From: Lasiodiplodia sp. COLG20
Taxonomy: Eukaryota; Ascomycota; Dothideomycetes; Botryosphaeriales; Botryosphaeriaceae
Direction: 5' to 3'
Assembly (NCBI GenBank): GCA_009801085.1
Contig: VNWV01000008.1
Span: 62,001-126,000, forward strand
DNA length: 64,000 nucleotides
The notes under the pieces are model-generated. The model saw only the letters and a list, made by a program, of their open reading frames with translations. It was not told the origin of the DNA and made no database searches. The translations under genes and the position numbers were made by a program. Within the stretch, counting starts at the first letter, position 1. Every line of letters starts with the position of its first letter. Shown one piece after another: positions 15,897-27,605 of the stretch.

Positions 15897-17863
15897 GTGC
15901 CTTCCATCCCCACCGCCCGTCTCGCGCCCGCAGACACGCTCTCGCCCACGCCTTCACGACTTAATTTTTTGGAAAGCGCAAAACGCGTTTTCCCCTCCAC
16001 CGCAACCACGGCTTCCACACTCGCCATCTCGTTGCTCAACCGGCCCGTGGCCATTGAGAACCTGCACTACCACAACCGCCCGCCGTCGCCGCGCGACCTC
16101 GCGCCCTTCAACACGGCTTCCGCACTGGACGAGCGCCCGTCGTTGCCGTCGATCGGCCTGACCATCTCACGGCCGTCGTCGGCAACGTCCCAGTCCGGCG
16201 CGCATCTCCCGCCGCCCCAGCCGCTGCACAGAGGGACCAGCCCGGGCATCCAGTTGCCCGGCGTGTCGTCGTTGGCGTCGTTGGCGGGGTCGGCGACGTC
16301 GTCGCCGAGCATTAGTAGCAGGTACGTAGGCGCACATTTTTAAATTTTTTATTTTGTGTTGTGGTTATTTTGATGGAGGGTGATTGGACGACGGTTGGAC
16401 GCGTCGCACCGGCCACAGCGTGCGCGCAAGACGCGGCCACGAATTCAGTGCCATGGCATCGGCAATTGAATGCGCGTGCTGTCAGTCGGGGCGATGACGG
16501 GCGATGCACGTCGGACGCGTGCCAATCGTGGACGGGTTTGGAGCTCGCGATAAAACCCTGGCGCATCACTGATAACAAGGCCGAGCTCCACCCCAGCGCG
16601 GCGACAACAAAGACCTGCGGATCGCAGCGCTGACAGCCTCTCTCCTCTCACAGGCCCCCGAATGCCGTTTCGCACAGCATGACCTACGCCACGAGTGCCC
16701 CGGCCACGTCGGGCGGACAGAACCCGGTGAGTGTGTCTTGTGCGAGTGTGTCGGCAGCGAGTGCATGGGCCCGGACCTGAGTGGTGTTCCAGCCAGTGTG
16801 AAAACTCTCTCTCGCCCTGCCGCGCCTTATCCTGCTTATCGCTCAACACCCACCACCGACCATGGCAACGCTCGCTGACAACAACCAACAGCCCATCTGC
16901 CAGAACTGCACCACCAGCACCACTCCGCTCTGGCGACGCGATGAGGTCGGTTCCGTGCTCTGCAACGCCTGCGGCCTGTTCCTGAAGCTGCACGGCCGCC
17001 CGCGTCCGATAAGCCTCAAGACCGATGTGATCAAGAGCCGGAACCGCGTCAAGACGTCTGGCCAGGGCCCCAAGAAGAAGGTGAGCCTTGCTGCCTGCCT
17101 CGGCCCTGTTGCGCCACGCTCACATCCCGCGCAGCAGCAGCAGCACGACAATGGCCTCGACCAAGCCCGCGCCGCCGCCGGCACGCCGCCCGTCGACCAG
17201 CTCGCCAACCACCACCGCCGTGCGCAGAAGGTCTCGTCGGGTGCATCAGAGCGCTCCACGTCGCCGCTGTCGCGCACCGGCACCCCCAACCTCGGCCAGC
17301 ACCACCCCTCCAACATTGCCCCTCAGCACATGTTTGACGGCGTGACGCTCAACGGTCATGAGTTCCACTCGCCCTCGCTTCCCTCGTTCATGCCCCATCG
17401 CCAGCCTTCTCCGTCGGCCTCGTCGGTAAACGGCTCGTCGCACCTGGAGCCGCCCATGTCGTACGACGGCCTGGCCACGACGAATACGGCGCTTAAGACG
17501 CGTGTCAGCGAGCTGGAGGTCATAAACGACCTGTTCCGCGGCCGCGTCACGGAGCTGGAGCAGAGCGAGCAGCGCGCCCGTCAGGACGAGGCTCACGCCC
17601 GCGACCACGAGAAGCGCTTGCAGCAGGATCTGGACGAGTCGCATGCTCGCGAGGCTGAGCTGAAGCGCCGCGTCGAGGAACTCGAGGCCGAGCTAGCCGA
17701 GTACAGGGGTGACAGCCATCGTCAGAAACGCATGAGGTAGGTGCTGATAAGAGCTCTCCCTGCTGCCGAAACACAGCTAACTTTGAACCGCTACAGGTTG
17801 TCCGACTTGGTAGAGAGCCCGCCCGCATCTACACCTCTATCCACGCCCTCTCAATCAAACTGA
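15897..17863 (+). CDS. areB: AreB/ASD-4-type GATA zinc-finger transcription factor
   Basis: Nuclear DNA-binding regulator; the family (AreB, ASD-4, yeast Dal80/Gzf3) mostly opposes nitrogen activators at GATA sites. Exons: 15897-16321, 16654-16726, 16892-17080, 17135-17736, 17797-17863. The single zinc finger reads [19 protein letters not shown], followed by the family-specific [12 protein letters not shown] tail. The C-terminus is a long heptad coiled coil ([11 protein letters not shown] to LEAELAEYR), then [12 protein letters not shown]. Both features together single out AreB/ASD-4 rather than AreA, SreA or NsdD. The first exon is open from 15849 and contains no in-frame ATG: 15897 is GTG, and the first in-frame ATG is at 16679 in exon 2. 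Initiation is therefore non-AUG, internal, or from an unseen leader exon. The 54-nt intron 17081-17134 is in frame, so retention would add 18 residues. Confidence 0.88.
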
Positions 17864-19268
17864 GACCGGCACCTGGCTACCCTTCTTCTCTCCTTGTCTT
17901 TTCTTTTACAGAGCGATATCCTGAAACGATGCCTTTTTTACGTCCCTGCTGGCGCTGCTGTTACCCATCCGTCCGGAAATCCACACGGTATTCTCCAAAA
18001 CGGATCGTTACTGCGTTTCCTCTACCGCTCTAGCAGTCCAAATTCGAAAACAGTTTACTGGTCTTCCTCCACACGCTGGCATTTTTAAAGCGTCTGCGGG
18101 AAAGTCCGAACTGCACGAAAACAGTATAAATTTACCCTAATGTCTGATATCCCGCCGTTAGTACTCTAACTACACGGCCTTTATCACCTCTCACGTCAAA
18201 CGATCCGGGCACTGAATTCCAAACACCAAACGGACTTCTTTCCTCCCGATCAATCACCTGCCGCCTTGCCGGTTTTCTTTCTGATCATTACTGCTTCATT
18301 TTGCGCTACGAAAGGGATGAGATTCAATCCACCCACGATCAATAAAGGCGGGAATAGTGGGATAGCTTCCCTTTTCCTGCCAGATTATTCGACCGTGCTC
18401 GGGAGGACTTGAAAAAACATGGGACTTATTCACCTTCTGCTCTTTGCACAAGCCGCAGGTGAAGTTAAAAAATTTTCTTTATTTTTTGCTGGGACTGCGA
18501 GTATTTGAAGCCTTCCATCACCAGTATCATACGGATACAACAATGGTTTTGGGATACAGGTTACTTAAAAGTCCGCGCGGGGCGTCATCATTGCGGTTTT
18601 TTCTCTCTTTGCTGCTCTTTTTCATTTTGCTCTCTTTGCGCCTCAAGTAGTCGATGCTCTCTCTTGACGCCTCGAGATTTGAGGCAAGAGGATGAGGGGC
18701 TCAGCATGAGCAGGACAGCTTGTTTCCTGACATGTTCTGACCCTGTGCGGACGGCGGGCAGCGGAAAAGTGAGAAAGACCGAAAAAGCATAATCAAAAGC
18801 GCATGAAGAAAATAAAGATTTCACTGGTCTCTTCCTCTTTGATTCGATCTGTGTGACGTGAAAGTGCTTCATCAGCTGGTCTGATTCAGAGGCTGATACT
18901 ACGGATGTAGAAGGCAGCAAAGCAACCCTCCAATAAGACGTGCATACATTGCGTATGCAGCGCCAACGACACACACATCTACGATGGGAATAGCACTTTC
19001 CCTCATCTCCGCATACGGTTCTCCTCCCGGCCAAGCGCCCGCATGCCCATTATTTCCGCGCACACACACCCTCTGATCGCAATCGCATTCGCCCAGCCTC
19101 CCTTCTCCCGTCCCCCTGCACCATCACCAACTAGGTACGGACCGTACGGCAAAAAAGTAACTAACCAACTAACTAGAGAGCAAACGGTGCGGACATTTAT
19201 GCGGCGTAATTTAGGTACACCCGTGTTGCCCCTCATAGCAGTCGATCGCACTTTTGTTTCTTCGGTGC

Positions 19269-19502
19269 TTATCAGGTTATCAATAATAGTATCGATGGCG
19301 CTAGAGCTAGTAGCTATCGCAATCGCTACTCTCGCTTGATCGGTAATGAGCGAGATGATGATGATGAGCAGGGCCAGCACACACAATCTGATAACGACAT
19401 TTATTATTGTCTTATCGCCGATGATGTGCTTTTTACTCCACCCGAGCGCGCGCGTCCCCCCAGCCAATCGCTGTCGTTGATTGCGGGCGATAAGCTGATA
19501 AG
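19269..19502. promoter_or_regulatory. Cluster of six GATAA sites
   Basis: GATAA or its complement TTATC occurs at 19269, 19277, 19390, 19412, 19489 and 19497 within 234 bp; chance predicts about 0.5. Clustered GATAA/HGATAR sites are typical targets of fungal GATA factors, and the AreB-like gene ends 1.4 kb upstream. Whether they drive anything is unknown. Confidence 0.35.
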
Positions 19503-19945
19503 GAATGCCTTGCGTGCTTTTTGTGTTTGCCTTGCCCCGTTTCGAGGGGACAGGAGCGGAAAGGGGAAAGCGTATAATTAGGCTCGCTAGCTTAAGAAGT
19601 TGACATATGTCAACCACTACACGAACTTACATCGCCTTTCTTTTCGAAGAGCGAGGAGAAGGAGGGGTAGCAGGGAGACGAGAGAGCGGGGCAGAGAGGG
19701 GGAATGAAAAACGCACGGCCCTTGATTTGTTCCCCCCCTCCCCGTGCCCATCGTCATTACTATCATCAACAACCGCGCCGCGCTCATTGGTCGCGGGCGG
19801 TTTCGAGTACGTACAAAGCAGCGGGGATGTACGGAGGGGTTACCGCAGCCGAAGGTTGGCGCGAAGAGTAGCAACGGTATCTGCAGCCTCCAGAATAGAT
19901 GGGGTTTCACGATGTTCCTGGGGAATTATTCGACTTATGGGGGGC

Positions 19946-20021
19946 AGTTGAAGCCATGGTCCGGGTGTGAGTGTATAATTGTTAATTCCACATTTACTTC
20001 CGGATAATAGCTTCAACTACC
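19946..20021. repeat. Palindromic MITE-like repeat, copy B (full, diverged)
   Basis: Both ends are present: AGTTGAAGCCATGGTCCGGG on the left and GGATAATAGCTTCAACTACC on the right, with an AT-rich centre. Several changes from the core are C-to-T or G-to-A. Confidence 0.65.
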
Positions 20022-21322
20022 TATAACATGCAAATTAGCCTTAGCCTTCGGCTACAATACCACCCTGTACAGTATGAGAGTCAGTACTATGAACAATCCC
20101 GACACCTCAAGACCGAGTTTGCCCCGTGAATGTACACCACCCACGCACGAGAAGAAAAATCAAAACCAACAACGCGAGCGTGAGGAATGCAATACTCATA
20201 AAAGAACATTCCCCGAAAACAAAATCTCGGATGACTAGCACGGAGTTTGCTCCGTGTACTCCCACATGCGAGAAGAAAAAAAAAAGGTAATAATAAAACA
20301 AATGAGCGAAAGCGAGGAGGGGGAATGGAATCTTAATTTGAACGTTGCTTCTCTTTTGTCTCACAACGTCGTAAGATACGCGTGGCTTGACAAAGAATTC
20401 GGGGCGGACACAAACAATGCAATAAAATAAAATTTCGCCTCTCTTGTGGCACAACGGCACCGCGTAATAAGACTCGCATCATGCATATAAGACATTCCAC
20501 GGGTTGATTAGGAAGGAGCCGAGACAACCGACTGACTATTGCCACGAAATTTCCGACGAAAAGGGGGGCGTCAAAATTCATTTCCATTTTTTCTGTTCAA
20601 TTGAAACAACAGTATCATGCATGGGATTCATGTCCGAGAGGTTCTCTTGCGCCCCGTCCATACTGCAAAGCAGCGAGATATTACTCCCTGAACGAGACGC
20701 CTTCTATTCCCGAAACCCACATCTTCCCTCCAAACCTCAATTAAGAAGTAAGAAGAGAAGATGAAGTTTTGCTTGCTCTACCAACGCTCCGTTAGGGACC
20801 CAATGCTCTTGTGGGAAGAGCGAAGAAGGCCCCTGCAGGACCCGAAGTCCTGCATCGCTGGGTATGTTTGGTTTCTCATTGCTGAGAAGAAAGAGAAGAG
20901 AAGAAAATAAAGAAATCATAACAACTGGAAAGCAAAGCAAGGACGAAAAAGTGCTGCCAGCCGATCAAACCGGATAGGCGAAGATTCGTGATTCGTGAGA
21001 GCGTGTACATGTACGACTCCCGTAGATCTCGTTGGAGGATACTCTTCTCCATGAGGCTCGCAAAGAAGCAGCCGAAAACAAACGCCAGAGCGCCAACGCT
21101 AATGTGTGAGCAGATCCCCCCTCCCTGCCGAACTGTGGGTTGTTGTGTCTTCCAACGTTTCCACCTCTGTGCAAGTTTTGAGAATGAAAGAGTGAAGGAT
21201 ACGAACCATATGGCTTCTCATTTGATCCTTGTACGCCCATGCAAGTTGCCCATTTGCCTTTACCCTGCCAGACCGAAAAAAGGCTCCGAAATCATGCAAT
21301 AGAAACCAACTTACCCCATCGC

Positions 21323-23191
21323 CTACCATCCGTGCAGGAAAAGCTGTGACATGCTCTCACCATGGTGGTTCCGGCGAATAGCCTCAGCAAGCAGACTCTC
21401 GACGGGGATGATGGTTAGTTTGCTGCAGCGGGCCCTCTTCTCTTCGGGAATGGGGAACGAGTTGGTGACGACGATACGCTCGATGCACTCGCACTCTTCC
21501 ATCTCTTCCAGAGAGTCACCGCCGAAGAGGCCGTGTGTGGCCATGCAGTACACCTTAGTAGCACCGCCACGCTTCACCACCGTCTCTGCGGCTGCGATCC
21601 ACGACCCGGACTTGTCGATCATGTCGTCGACAATGCAAACGGGGCGATCCCGCACGTTGCCAACAAGCGTGACCGTGGTCTCGAGCTCGGGGTTCTTGAG
21701 GTCGTCTTCTTCAGCTTCGGAGGTGTCACCGGCATCATGGGTACCACCCATAGGCTGTGCCAGCTCAGGCTCCTCAACCGAACAGGTAGACATCATCGAG
21801 TTTAGCATGTGCTCCGGAGGCTCATCGTCATCCGAGTTGCTGCGCTGAGGTCTGTTCTTGAAAGAAACAGCCGACATTGCAGGAGAAGGATGATCGTCGT
21901 CCACAATATGTCCGTGAACTAGACGGCCATGGATGACGTCCCGAGCGCGCTGTGGACGTTAGCGTGATCAGAACTTCGTTAGCTTAATTGCCAAAACTTA
22001 CCTCATCAGTGTACTCGTCAGCAAGGGGATCAGAGGGGGAGTGAGATGCGCTGGGAGCTGTAGCAGTCCGCATAAGACGTTTCCTAGGGGAGTCAAGGCC
22101 ATCTTCAGAAACGAAGGACTCGGCCCTGGTTGACTTTGCCAGCGGGCTTGAAGGCACAGCATTGACAGCACTGCCATTGAGTCTGCGAGCAGCAGAGGTG
22201 GCCCTGACGCGCCCCTTCGCCGGCCCCTCAGCTTCATCCTCAGCATCTTCGGCAGCGTCGTCGACACCGTCTTCATTAGACGAGACCTTGATGGTGTCGG
22301 TGGGAGCAATGTTGGCTTCTGCGTCAAACTCTTCTTCAATCAGGCCCTGCGTCTCGTATGTGCCATCCAAGCCGAGTCTCTCAAATATAGCGCTGCCCTG
22401 CAGGCTCAGGCCCTCTCCACGACCCGGACGTCTCCTGTCGGTGGTGACGATACCAAAGCTGAGCTTCAACGCATCGGCCAAGCTGGTGACGCGCTTGGTA
22501 CCGCCGGGATTCTTAGAGACAACGACAGTATCCCTCCAACTGGGCACATTGTTGCGGATCCAGCGGGCAAGCAGCGGCTCGGCGACAAGGTTGTCGACAG
22601 GGCACTTGAAAAATCCCTGCATCTGAGAAGCGTGAAGATCGATGGTGATGACATGGTTGACGCCTGCAACGTGCAGAAGGTTTGCGATCATGCGGGCGGT
22701 GATGGCACCACGGTGCGACTTCTTCTTGCTCTGGCGCGAGTAGGGGAAGTAGGGCATGACAGCTGCATGGCGCATTAGCGCTGTCGTGCATTGGAGTCGC
22801 ACTGGTGTGCTGGTCACCACGTACCAGTGATGGACTTGGCCGAGCCGCCTTTGCAGGCCGAGATCATGATCAGCAGCTCCATGACATTGTCATTGATCCT
22901 GCGGTGGTGTTAGTCGGGCGTCGGGTGGTTGGGCAGGGAGGGGGCGGTGACGCACTTGGAGCTGCCGCTCTGGACAATGAAGACATCCTGATCGCGGACA
23001 GAGGACTCTTGTGACTGGTAAGCTCAAGCGCAGGGCAGACGGCAGCTTTCATACTGACGGATCTGCACGCTGGTCTCTCCGTTGCTGAACTTGCGCAGCT
23101 CGGCCTTGCCGGGGCGCTGGCCCAATCGGTCGCAGATGCCCTCGACCAGAGTCGGGTGCGACAGACCCGAGAAGATTTGCGTCTGGCGCAT
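21323..23191 (-). CDS. Ribose-phosphate pyrophosphokinase with large insert (Prs1/Prs5 type)
   Basis: Makes PRPP from ribose 5-phosphate and ATP in the cytosol for nucleotide, His and Trp synthesis. Exons: 23059-23191, 22956-23007, 22825-22898, 22002-22762, 21323-21949; total 548 aa against about 320 for a standard enzyme. The N-terminus QIFSGLSHPTL, the ATP/active-site stretch YFPYSRQSKKKSHRGAITAR, the VNHVITIDLHASQMQGFF helix and the PRPP loop VCIVDDMIDKSGSW are present. Between roughly residues 200 and 430 lies an acidic, Ser-rich insertion not found in ordinary PRPP synthetases. Yeast Prs1 and Prs5 carry such non-homologous regions, and Prs5 links them to cell-wall-integrity signalling. 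The start is the ATG giving the conserved MRQTQIFSG. Divergent from the acetyltransferase gene, with 486 bp between starts. Confidence 0.93.
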
Positions 23192-23677
23192 GGTGGGCGA
23201 TGTGGGTGGTTGAGCGAGGGAGGGTGAGGTGAGAGGAAGAAAATGCAAGCACGCGCTTTGCGGGGAGATGAATTTTTGGAAGCCACGGCCGCGGCCACGA
23301 CTTTGTGGGTGGTGCTGACTTGAAACCCCACCGCACATCATCCCGTCTGCTTCCCGCACAACTAGTGAGCCGGCGCACACTACTGTGCCTGTGCCAATCA
23401 CAACCATCCTTCCGCTCCCAGCTGTTGCTCCCCGCGTTCCAGGGAGCCAATGACGTTAGCCTCGCATATCGCTTCCGATGCCGTCGATCCTACGTAGAGC
23501 TTCACAGCAGCTAAATAAAGTTAACAATGTCACCACTAACCGCAGACCCCTCTCCTTATCTCTCGTTTTTCTGCTTCAATTCGAATTTGTTGCGCTAGGA
23601 GGCTCTCCGTCGTCGTCGACCAATCCCGACCACTCGCCAGGCCCCAGCGAAGGACAGGACCACCAGCAGCCCTCAAA
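23192..23677. promoter_or_regulatory. Divergent promoter, PRPP synthetase and GNAT
   Basis: A 486-base gap between two divergent start codons that must hold both promoters. No small gene is visible. Confidence 0.55.
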
Positions 23678-24325
23678 ATGGCACATCCCCCCATGGACCA
23701 AATGGACCAAGCCGACCACGCCCAGCTCGCGCTGACTTCGCACCCGGTCATGTCGCCCGACTTCACGCTGCGGCCGGCGCGCGAGTCGGACATACCCGCG
23801 CTGAACGCCATCCACGCGCACTACGTGCTGCACACGGTAGCCACGTTCACGACGACGCCGCTGCGCGACATCGACTTCCTCGTCGCCTTCCGCACCGTGC
23901 GCGCCGCGAAGCTGCCCTACCTCGTCGCCGCCCACGCCTCCAACGCCCCCATTGGCTACGTCTACGTCTCGCCCTTCCGCGGCGCCAAGCAGGCCTACCG
24001 CCAGACCGTCGAGTTCTCCATCTTCTGCCACCCCGACCACAAGGGCAAGGGCATCGGCTCGGCGCTGCTGGAGCGCCTCTTGGCCGTGCTGCGCAACCCC
24101 GAGGAGTGGGGCGAGGAGTGGATCGGCGCCGTGTGGCGCGGGGATGAGGGCAGGGTGCGGCAGGTGATTGGGTGCATGGCGCTGGATGAGCAGGGCAGGA
24201 AAGGCGGGTGGGGACTGAAGGAGTTCTACGAGGATTTCGGGTTCAAGCAGTCCGGGCACCTGAAGGGTGTGGGGAAGAAGTTCGACAGGTGGATCGACAC
24301 GGTGTACATGCAGCTGTCTTTATGA
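23678..24325 (+). CDS. GNAT N-acetyltransferase (phosphinothricin-acetyltransferase-like)
   Basis: Single-exon gene, 215 aa, predicted cytosolic. The order of motifs is that of the COG1247/PAT-like GNAT group: an N-terminal LRPARESDIPALNAIHAHYV segment, the VEFSIFCHPDHKGKGIGSAL core with the acetyl-CoA P-loop, and a C-terminal FYEDFGFKQSGHLKGVGKKF segment where these enzymes have GF...G...vG.K. Relatives acetylate methionine sulfone, phosphinothricin or other amino-acid analogues; the substrate here is unknown. The first 28 residues before the fold are Met/Asp-rich, so a second ATG (residue 6 or 25) could be used. The coding strand becomes strongly G-rich after about 24100. Confidence 0.88.
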   Translation: MAHPPMDQMDQADHAQLALTSHPVMSPDFTLRPARESDIPALNAIHAHYVLHTVATFTTTPLRDIDFLVAFRTVRAAKLPYLVAAHASNAPIGYVYVSPFRGAKQAYRQTVEFSIFCHPDHKGKGIGSALLERLLAVLRNPEEWGEEWIGAVWRGDEGRVRQVIGCMALDEQGRKGGWGLKEFYEDFGFKQSGHLKGVGKKFDRWIDTVYMQLSL

Positions 24326-25451
24326 AGGGAGAGATGGGTGGTGGCTCATGGACCGCATGCCGGCTTCTTCACCTCCTCCGCAACATCTCGGACAGTTACA
24401 GCCGCGTCCTAGTTCCACGCCGCTTGCGCGCGGCAGGTAGTGGTCCACGGAGGAGAAGATTCTGTTGCACTCGAGGCAGTTCCCGGCCACCCGTGGCGTA
24501 TCAAAGGGGCAGTTGTGCCTCCGGATATAACGAGATTCGGCCCGCGAGGTTCTTCCCGCCGTCGCCGCCATCCAGCATCTTGTCGGGACGTACTCCGCGC
24601 GAGGAGCCCGAGGTGCGCGGTCAGCAGCACGTAGGTGCCAAAAGAAATGATCCTCCGCAATTATCTTCGAGAGTAACCGCACTCGACTTTATATAGGTAG
24701 TTGAAGCTATCATCCGGACGTAGATGTATAATCAATCATTCCACATGTACGTTCGGACAGTAGCTTCTCCCAAATATGTAACAAGCTTAGATGCACAAGG
24801 AAATCAGTTCCGATGGCTTAGACTTGCGTCACCCACTGTAGCGCGTCTTCACGACGGCCGAGCACTCCTCCAGCTAGCCGCACAGAGGAATCGGTGCTCT
24901 GGCACAAGGCGGTAGTGAATAGTAGCGCATTACCAGATCGGCGTCAGCCTTTCTCTCCGTCCATGAAGGTATACTGCAGATTACTGGCAAACTTGGAAGG
25001 TTGTCTTTTGTCCTCTTCTCTCCGCTTTTTTCTCTATTCAAGAATAGATGTGTGCGTCCGGTGTTCTGGGGATGGCGACGGCAGTATTGATGGGCTCAGT
25101 ATTCTAAGAAGGTAGACAGTCTTGCACGGCGTGGTAGCACTAGGTCGAATTGTCTGTCAATAACTGTGACCGTGGTGTCATAGATGGGATGCAAGAATTG
25201 AATGTTGATGCTAGCCTTTAGCCAGGCGACGGAAGTGTTAATCTTGCGATACAATGTCATTGAATGTGAAATGAATCCAGTGCTTAGTGCTACACTTATT
25301 GTCTATTGAATGAGTGCTCGACAGAGGTCCGACTATGAACCAGAGTATGCAAAAGAACTCGTTGCGTTGAAGAAATGATTGTTGAACTTCCCTGCTGAAC
25401 CAAAATACCGAGTGACTTGAGCACCACATCTCACCTCCCTACAGAACCGGC
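24326..25451. other. Intergenic with repeat copy C
   Basis: About 1.1 kb between the acetyltransferase and F-box genes, convergent. Apart from the palindromic repeat at 24698-24769 I see nothing coding or structural. Confidence 0.55.
24698..24769. repeat. Palindromic MITE-like repeat, copy C (full)
   Basis: Left arm TAGTTGAAGCTATCATCCGG, AT-rich centre, right arm GTTCGGACAGTAGCTTCTC. It lies 370 bp past the acetyltransferase stop codon and is flanked by TATATAGG on the left. Confidence 0.7.
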
Positions 25452-26575
25452 TCACCTGGTATTACCGCACCCTAAAGAAGTCGAAGTTTTTTTTTTTTTT
25501 TTTGTGAACACCAAACGCACTAGACTGCGGAAGGGCGGCATGGCGAGTCTTCGTAAGTACCGAAAGGATCTCGATTGAATGAAGATCTCTCTAATGTTGA
25601 GGCCTTGGTTGAGAAGATAAATCATCCACAGGAAAAAGTGTGGCATTTCTATGGCCTCGTGGAGCGCTAGGACGTTGAGGTCGGAGAAGTCCACGATATC
25701 TTGAAAGGTGACGCAGAATGGAATTGTCCAATTCAGGCCCCTGGGACAGCCTCTCAAATCCAAAACTTTCAGTCGAAGCTTCAGGCCACGTAAGAGCAGA
25801 AGCCGTGCTGTTACATCGAACATGTCCGACATGCCTGGCATCGGAGGGTGTATGCAACAAGAAGCGAACAAATATTTCAAGTTGGAACACGATGCCAGTA
25901 TTTCTCCAGTGACCGCGGCCGCGCCAGCGGGAGAGACGCATTGGGCCACTACGGTTAAGGAGGTGAGCGTTCTAGAGAGATCGGTTGTCCACGTAACTGC
26001 TGAAATGTGGTATGTATAGGACAGAGGCCAACGAATGTCCAGGATGTCCACATTACGCTGATAGTGGAATATGTAGTAAACGAAACTGGCCGGACACACG
26101 GCGTTACGGGAGGGAAGGAAGTGAACTCTTCGTAGCCGGTGGTGGGGTATAGACCGAAACAGTCTCGCGCCATGGTCATCATGGAAGAAACCATTGGGGT
26201 TACGATGGCGAATTATGGTTACGTTACGGATTTTGTCCAACACTTTATCTCTCCTGATGGGATCTTTCATGGGCCATGGCTTATCGGTGATGTAGAAATG
26301 CTCATAGAGATCTGGGAATGTGAGTTCCCATAGTCTCTTGCAGACGCGACTCAAGCTCGCAAGATCTCTTTTGCGCGTGATCTAGACAAAAATTGGTTAG
26401 CATGCGGTTGAGTGGCTCGGGTGGTTGCAAGCGGCGCAAGATTAGAGTTCCCAGTACTCACAAGCTTGATGATCATCCAATAGACTTCGACAGGGAGTCC
26501 GTCGAGCGCTGGGCGGGCAGGCGTGGACTTCGTTTCGGGTGACTTCGTTTCGGGTGGCATGGTGACGGGCGGCAT
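25452..26575 (-). CDS. F-box domain protein
   Basis: Probably a substrate adaptor of SCF ubiquitin ligases. Two exons, 26462-26575 and 25452-26381, give 347 aa. Splicing restores an F-box across the junction: LDGLPVEVYWMIIKL then ITRKRDLASLSRVCKRLWEL, followed by FPDLYEHFYI. The rest is leucine-rich and irregular, as in the many fungal F-box proteins with weak LRR-like tails, and no substrate can be inferred. The ATG at 26575 is used; an open codon upstream is TTG. The N-terminus holds a tandem SPETK repeat. Near the C-terminus a run of 17 A on the coding strand (25487-25503) encodes five lysines. Such a run is prone to slippage, so the last 12 residues may be unreliable. Confidence 0.75.
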
Positions 26576-27605
26576 GGTGGACAATGCTCTGGTGTCGTTT
26601 GATAGAAATGAGTAGAGATATTCAGTTGTGGTTGGATTACCTCAATGATGTGCAGGTAACGCAGCGTGCAAGTAATGCGGTGTTGTGCAACTGAGGCGGC
26701 GAGACAGAAATGGCAGTCATAGGTAGCTAACTGAAGGAAGTACTGTAATAGGAATGCGCAGACCTGCGCAATGAAAGCGCGTCCAAGTAGCAGTCCATCA
26801 CGAAAACTCGCAGGGGACATGGCGCTCGTTCTCTAATCCAGACATCCGTCGCATATGAGCGACAGGTGTGAGATTGATGCACATGATGTTGCAACCTGGT
26901 GTTTGGAGACTGTACAGATGCCAATGCGCGATGCTACAACCCGATTGCTCGATCCTGGCCCGAGAGGTTAGGAGATGAGGGTCCGGCGAGGCGGACGCAG
27001 GGCTACGGCCAGCAACCAATGATTCACTCGCAACAAGAAACACGGTGAGAGACAAGGCCTCCGGGAAAGGCGGCAAGCGAGGAGGGATGCCTGGGGCCAC
27101 CGTTTACATATTGCCAAGGGAATCGCGACAGAGATTTAATAAGAGAAACTGCGGTGCGAAACCACGTCGGCGGTTGGGCCTGCGGGCGGGAGGCGCAGGC
27201 AGGGCTTGTCCCGCTCGGACGAAGGCCAGCCGCCCCATGGGGCAGGTCGGCCAGGGCGTGTGCGAGTGAAGGCGCGCACGCTCTCTCGGGCTGTGCGCGC
27301 GGCAGAGGGCGGTGGTGTCGGTGCTGGCACCAGCGGAGAGGGATTGACGTGTTGCTGCTTGGCCTTAGCTAAGTAGACTTTTGCCCCACCAATTCGGGGC
27401 TTATCGAATCGAAATTTCTAGTCGGCCCTAGAACTTTCAGCCTCGTGCAGCCACACCAACTTCTTTGCTTTCCGCCCGGCTCCCTGCCACCCACGCGTAT
27501 AAACTCCCTCCGCGACGCGGTCTCTCCTTTCGAAAAGTTTGTCGCGCCGCCGCACGCACCGCACCTCTACGCTCACCCGCCTACGCTCCCGAGTGACGCA
27601 ACACC
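26576..27605. promoter_or_regulatory. Divergent promoter, F-box gene and Hsp88
   Basis: About 1 kb. The right end has heat-shock-element-like sites and a TATA box serving Hsp88 (listed separately). The rest shows only short frames without support. Confidence 0.5.
27411..27503 (+). promoter_or_regulatory. HSE-like sites and TATA box of the Hsp88 gene
   Basis: GAAATTTC (27411-27418) and GAACTTTC (27431-27438) are two inverted GAA-nn-TTC units of the type bound by heat shock factor. TATAAA follows at 27498-27503, about 100 nt before the start codon. The assignment rests on motif and position. Confidence 0.5.

Larger units (their letters stand above)
17864..21322. other. Long gene-free stretch between convergent genes
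   Basis: About 3.5 kb between the 3' ends of the GATA factor and PRPP synthetase. No open frame has a domain, splicing or start context worth calling. It contains a GATA-site cluster (19269-19502), a diverged full copy of the palindromic repeat (19946-20021), an imperfect direct duplication (about 20116-20195 against 20245-20335, both with GAGTTTGC and CGAGAAGAAAAA) and a small hairpin at 20835-20853 (GCAGGAC stem). A noncoding transcript is possible but nothing proves one. Confidence 0.5.

Noticed and set aside
19003..19617. 204-codon minus-strand frame in the long gap
   Set aside because: Begins at GTG with no early ATG, runs through the GATAA cluster, and has no family resemblance.
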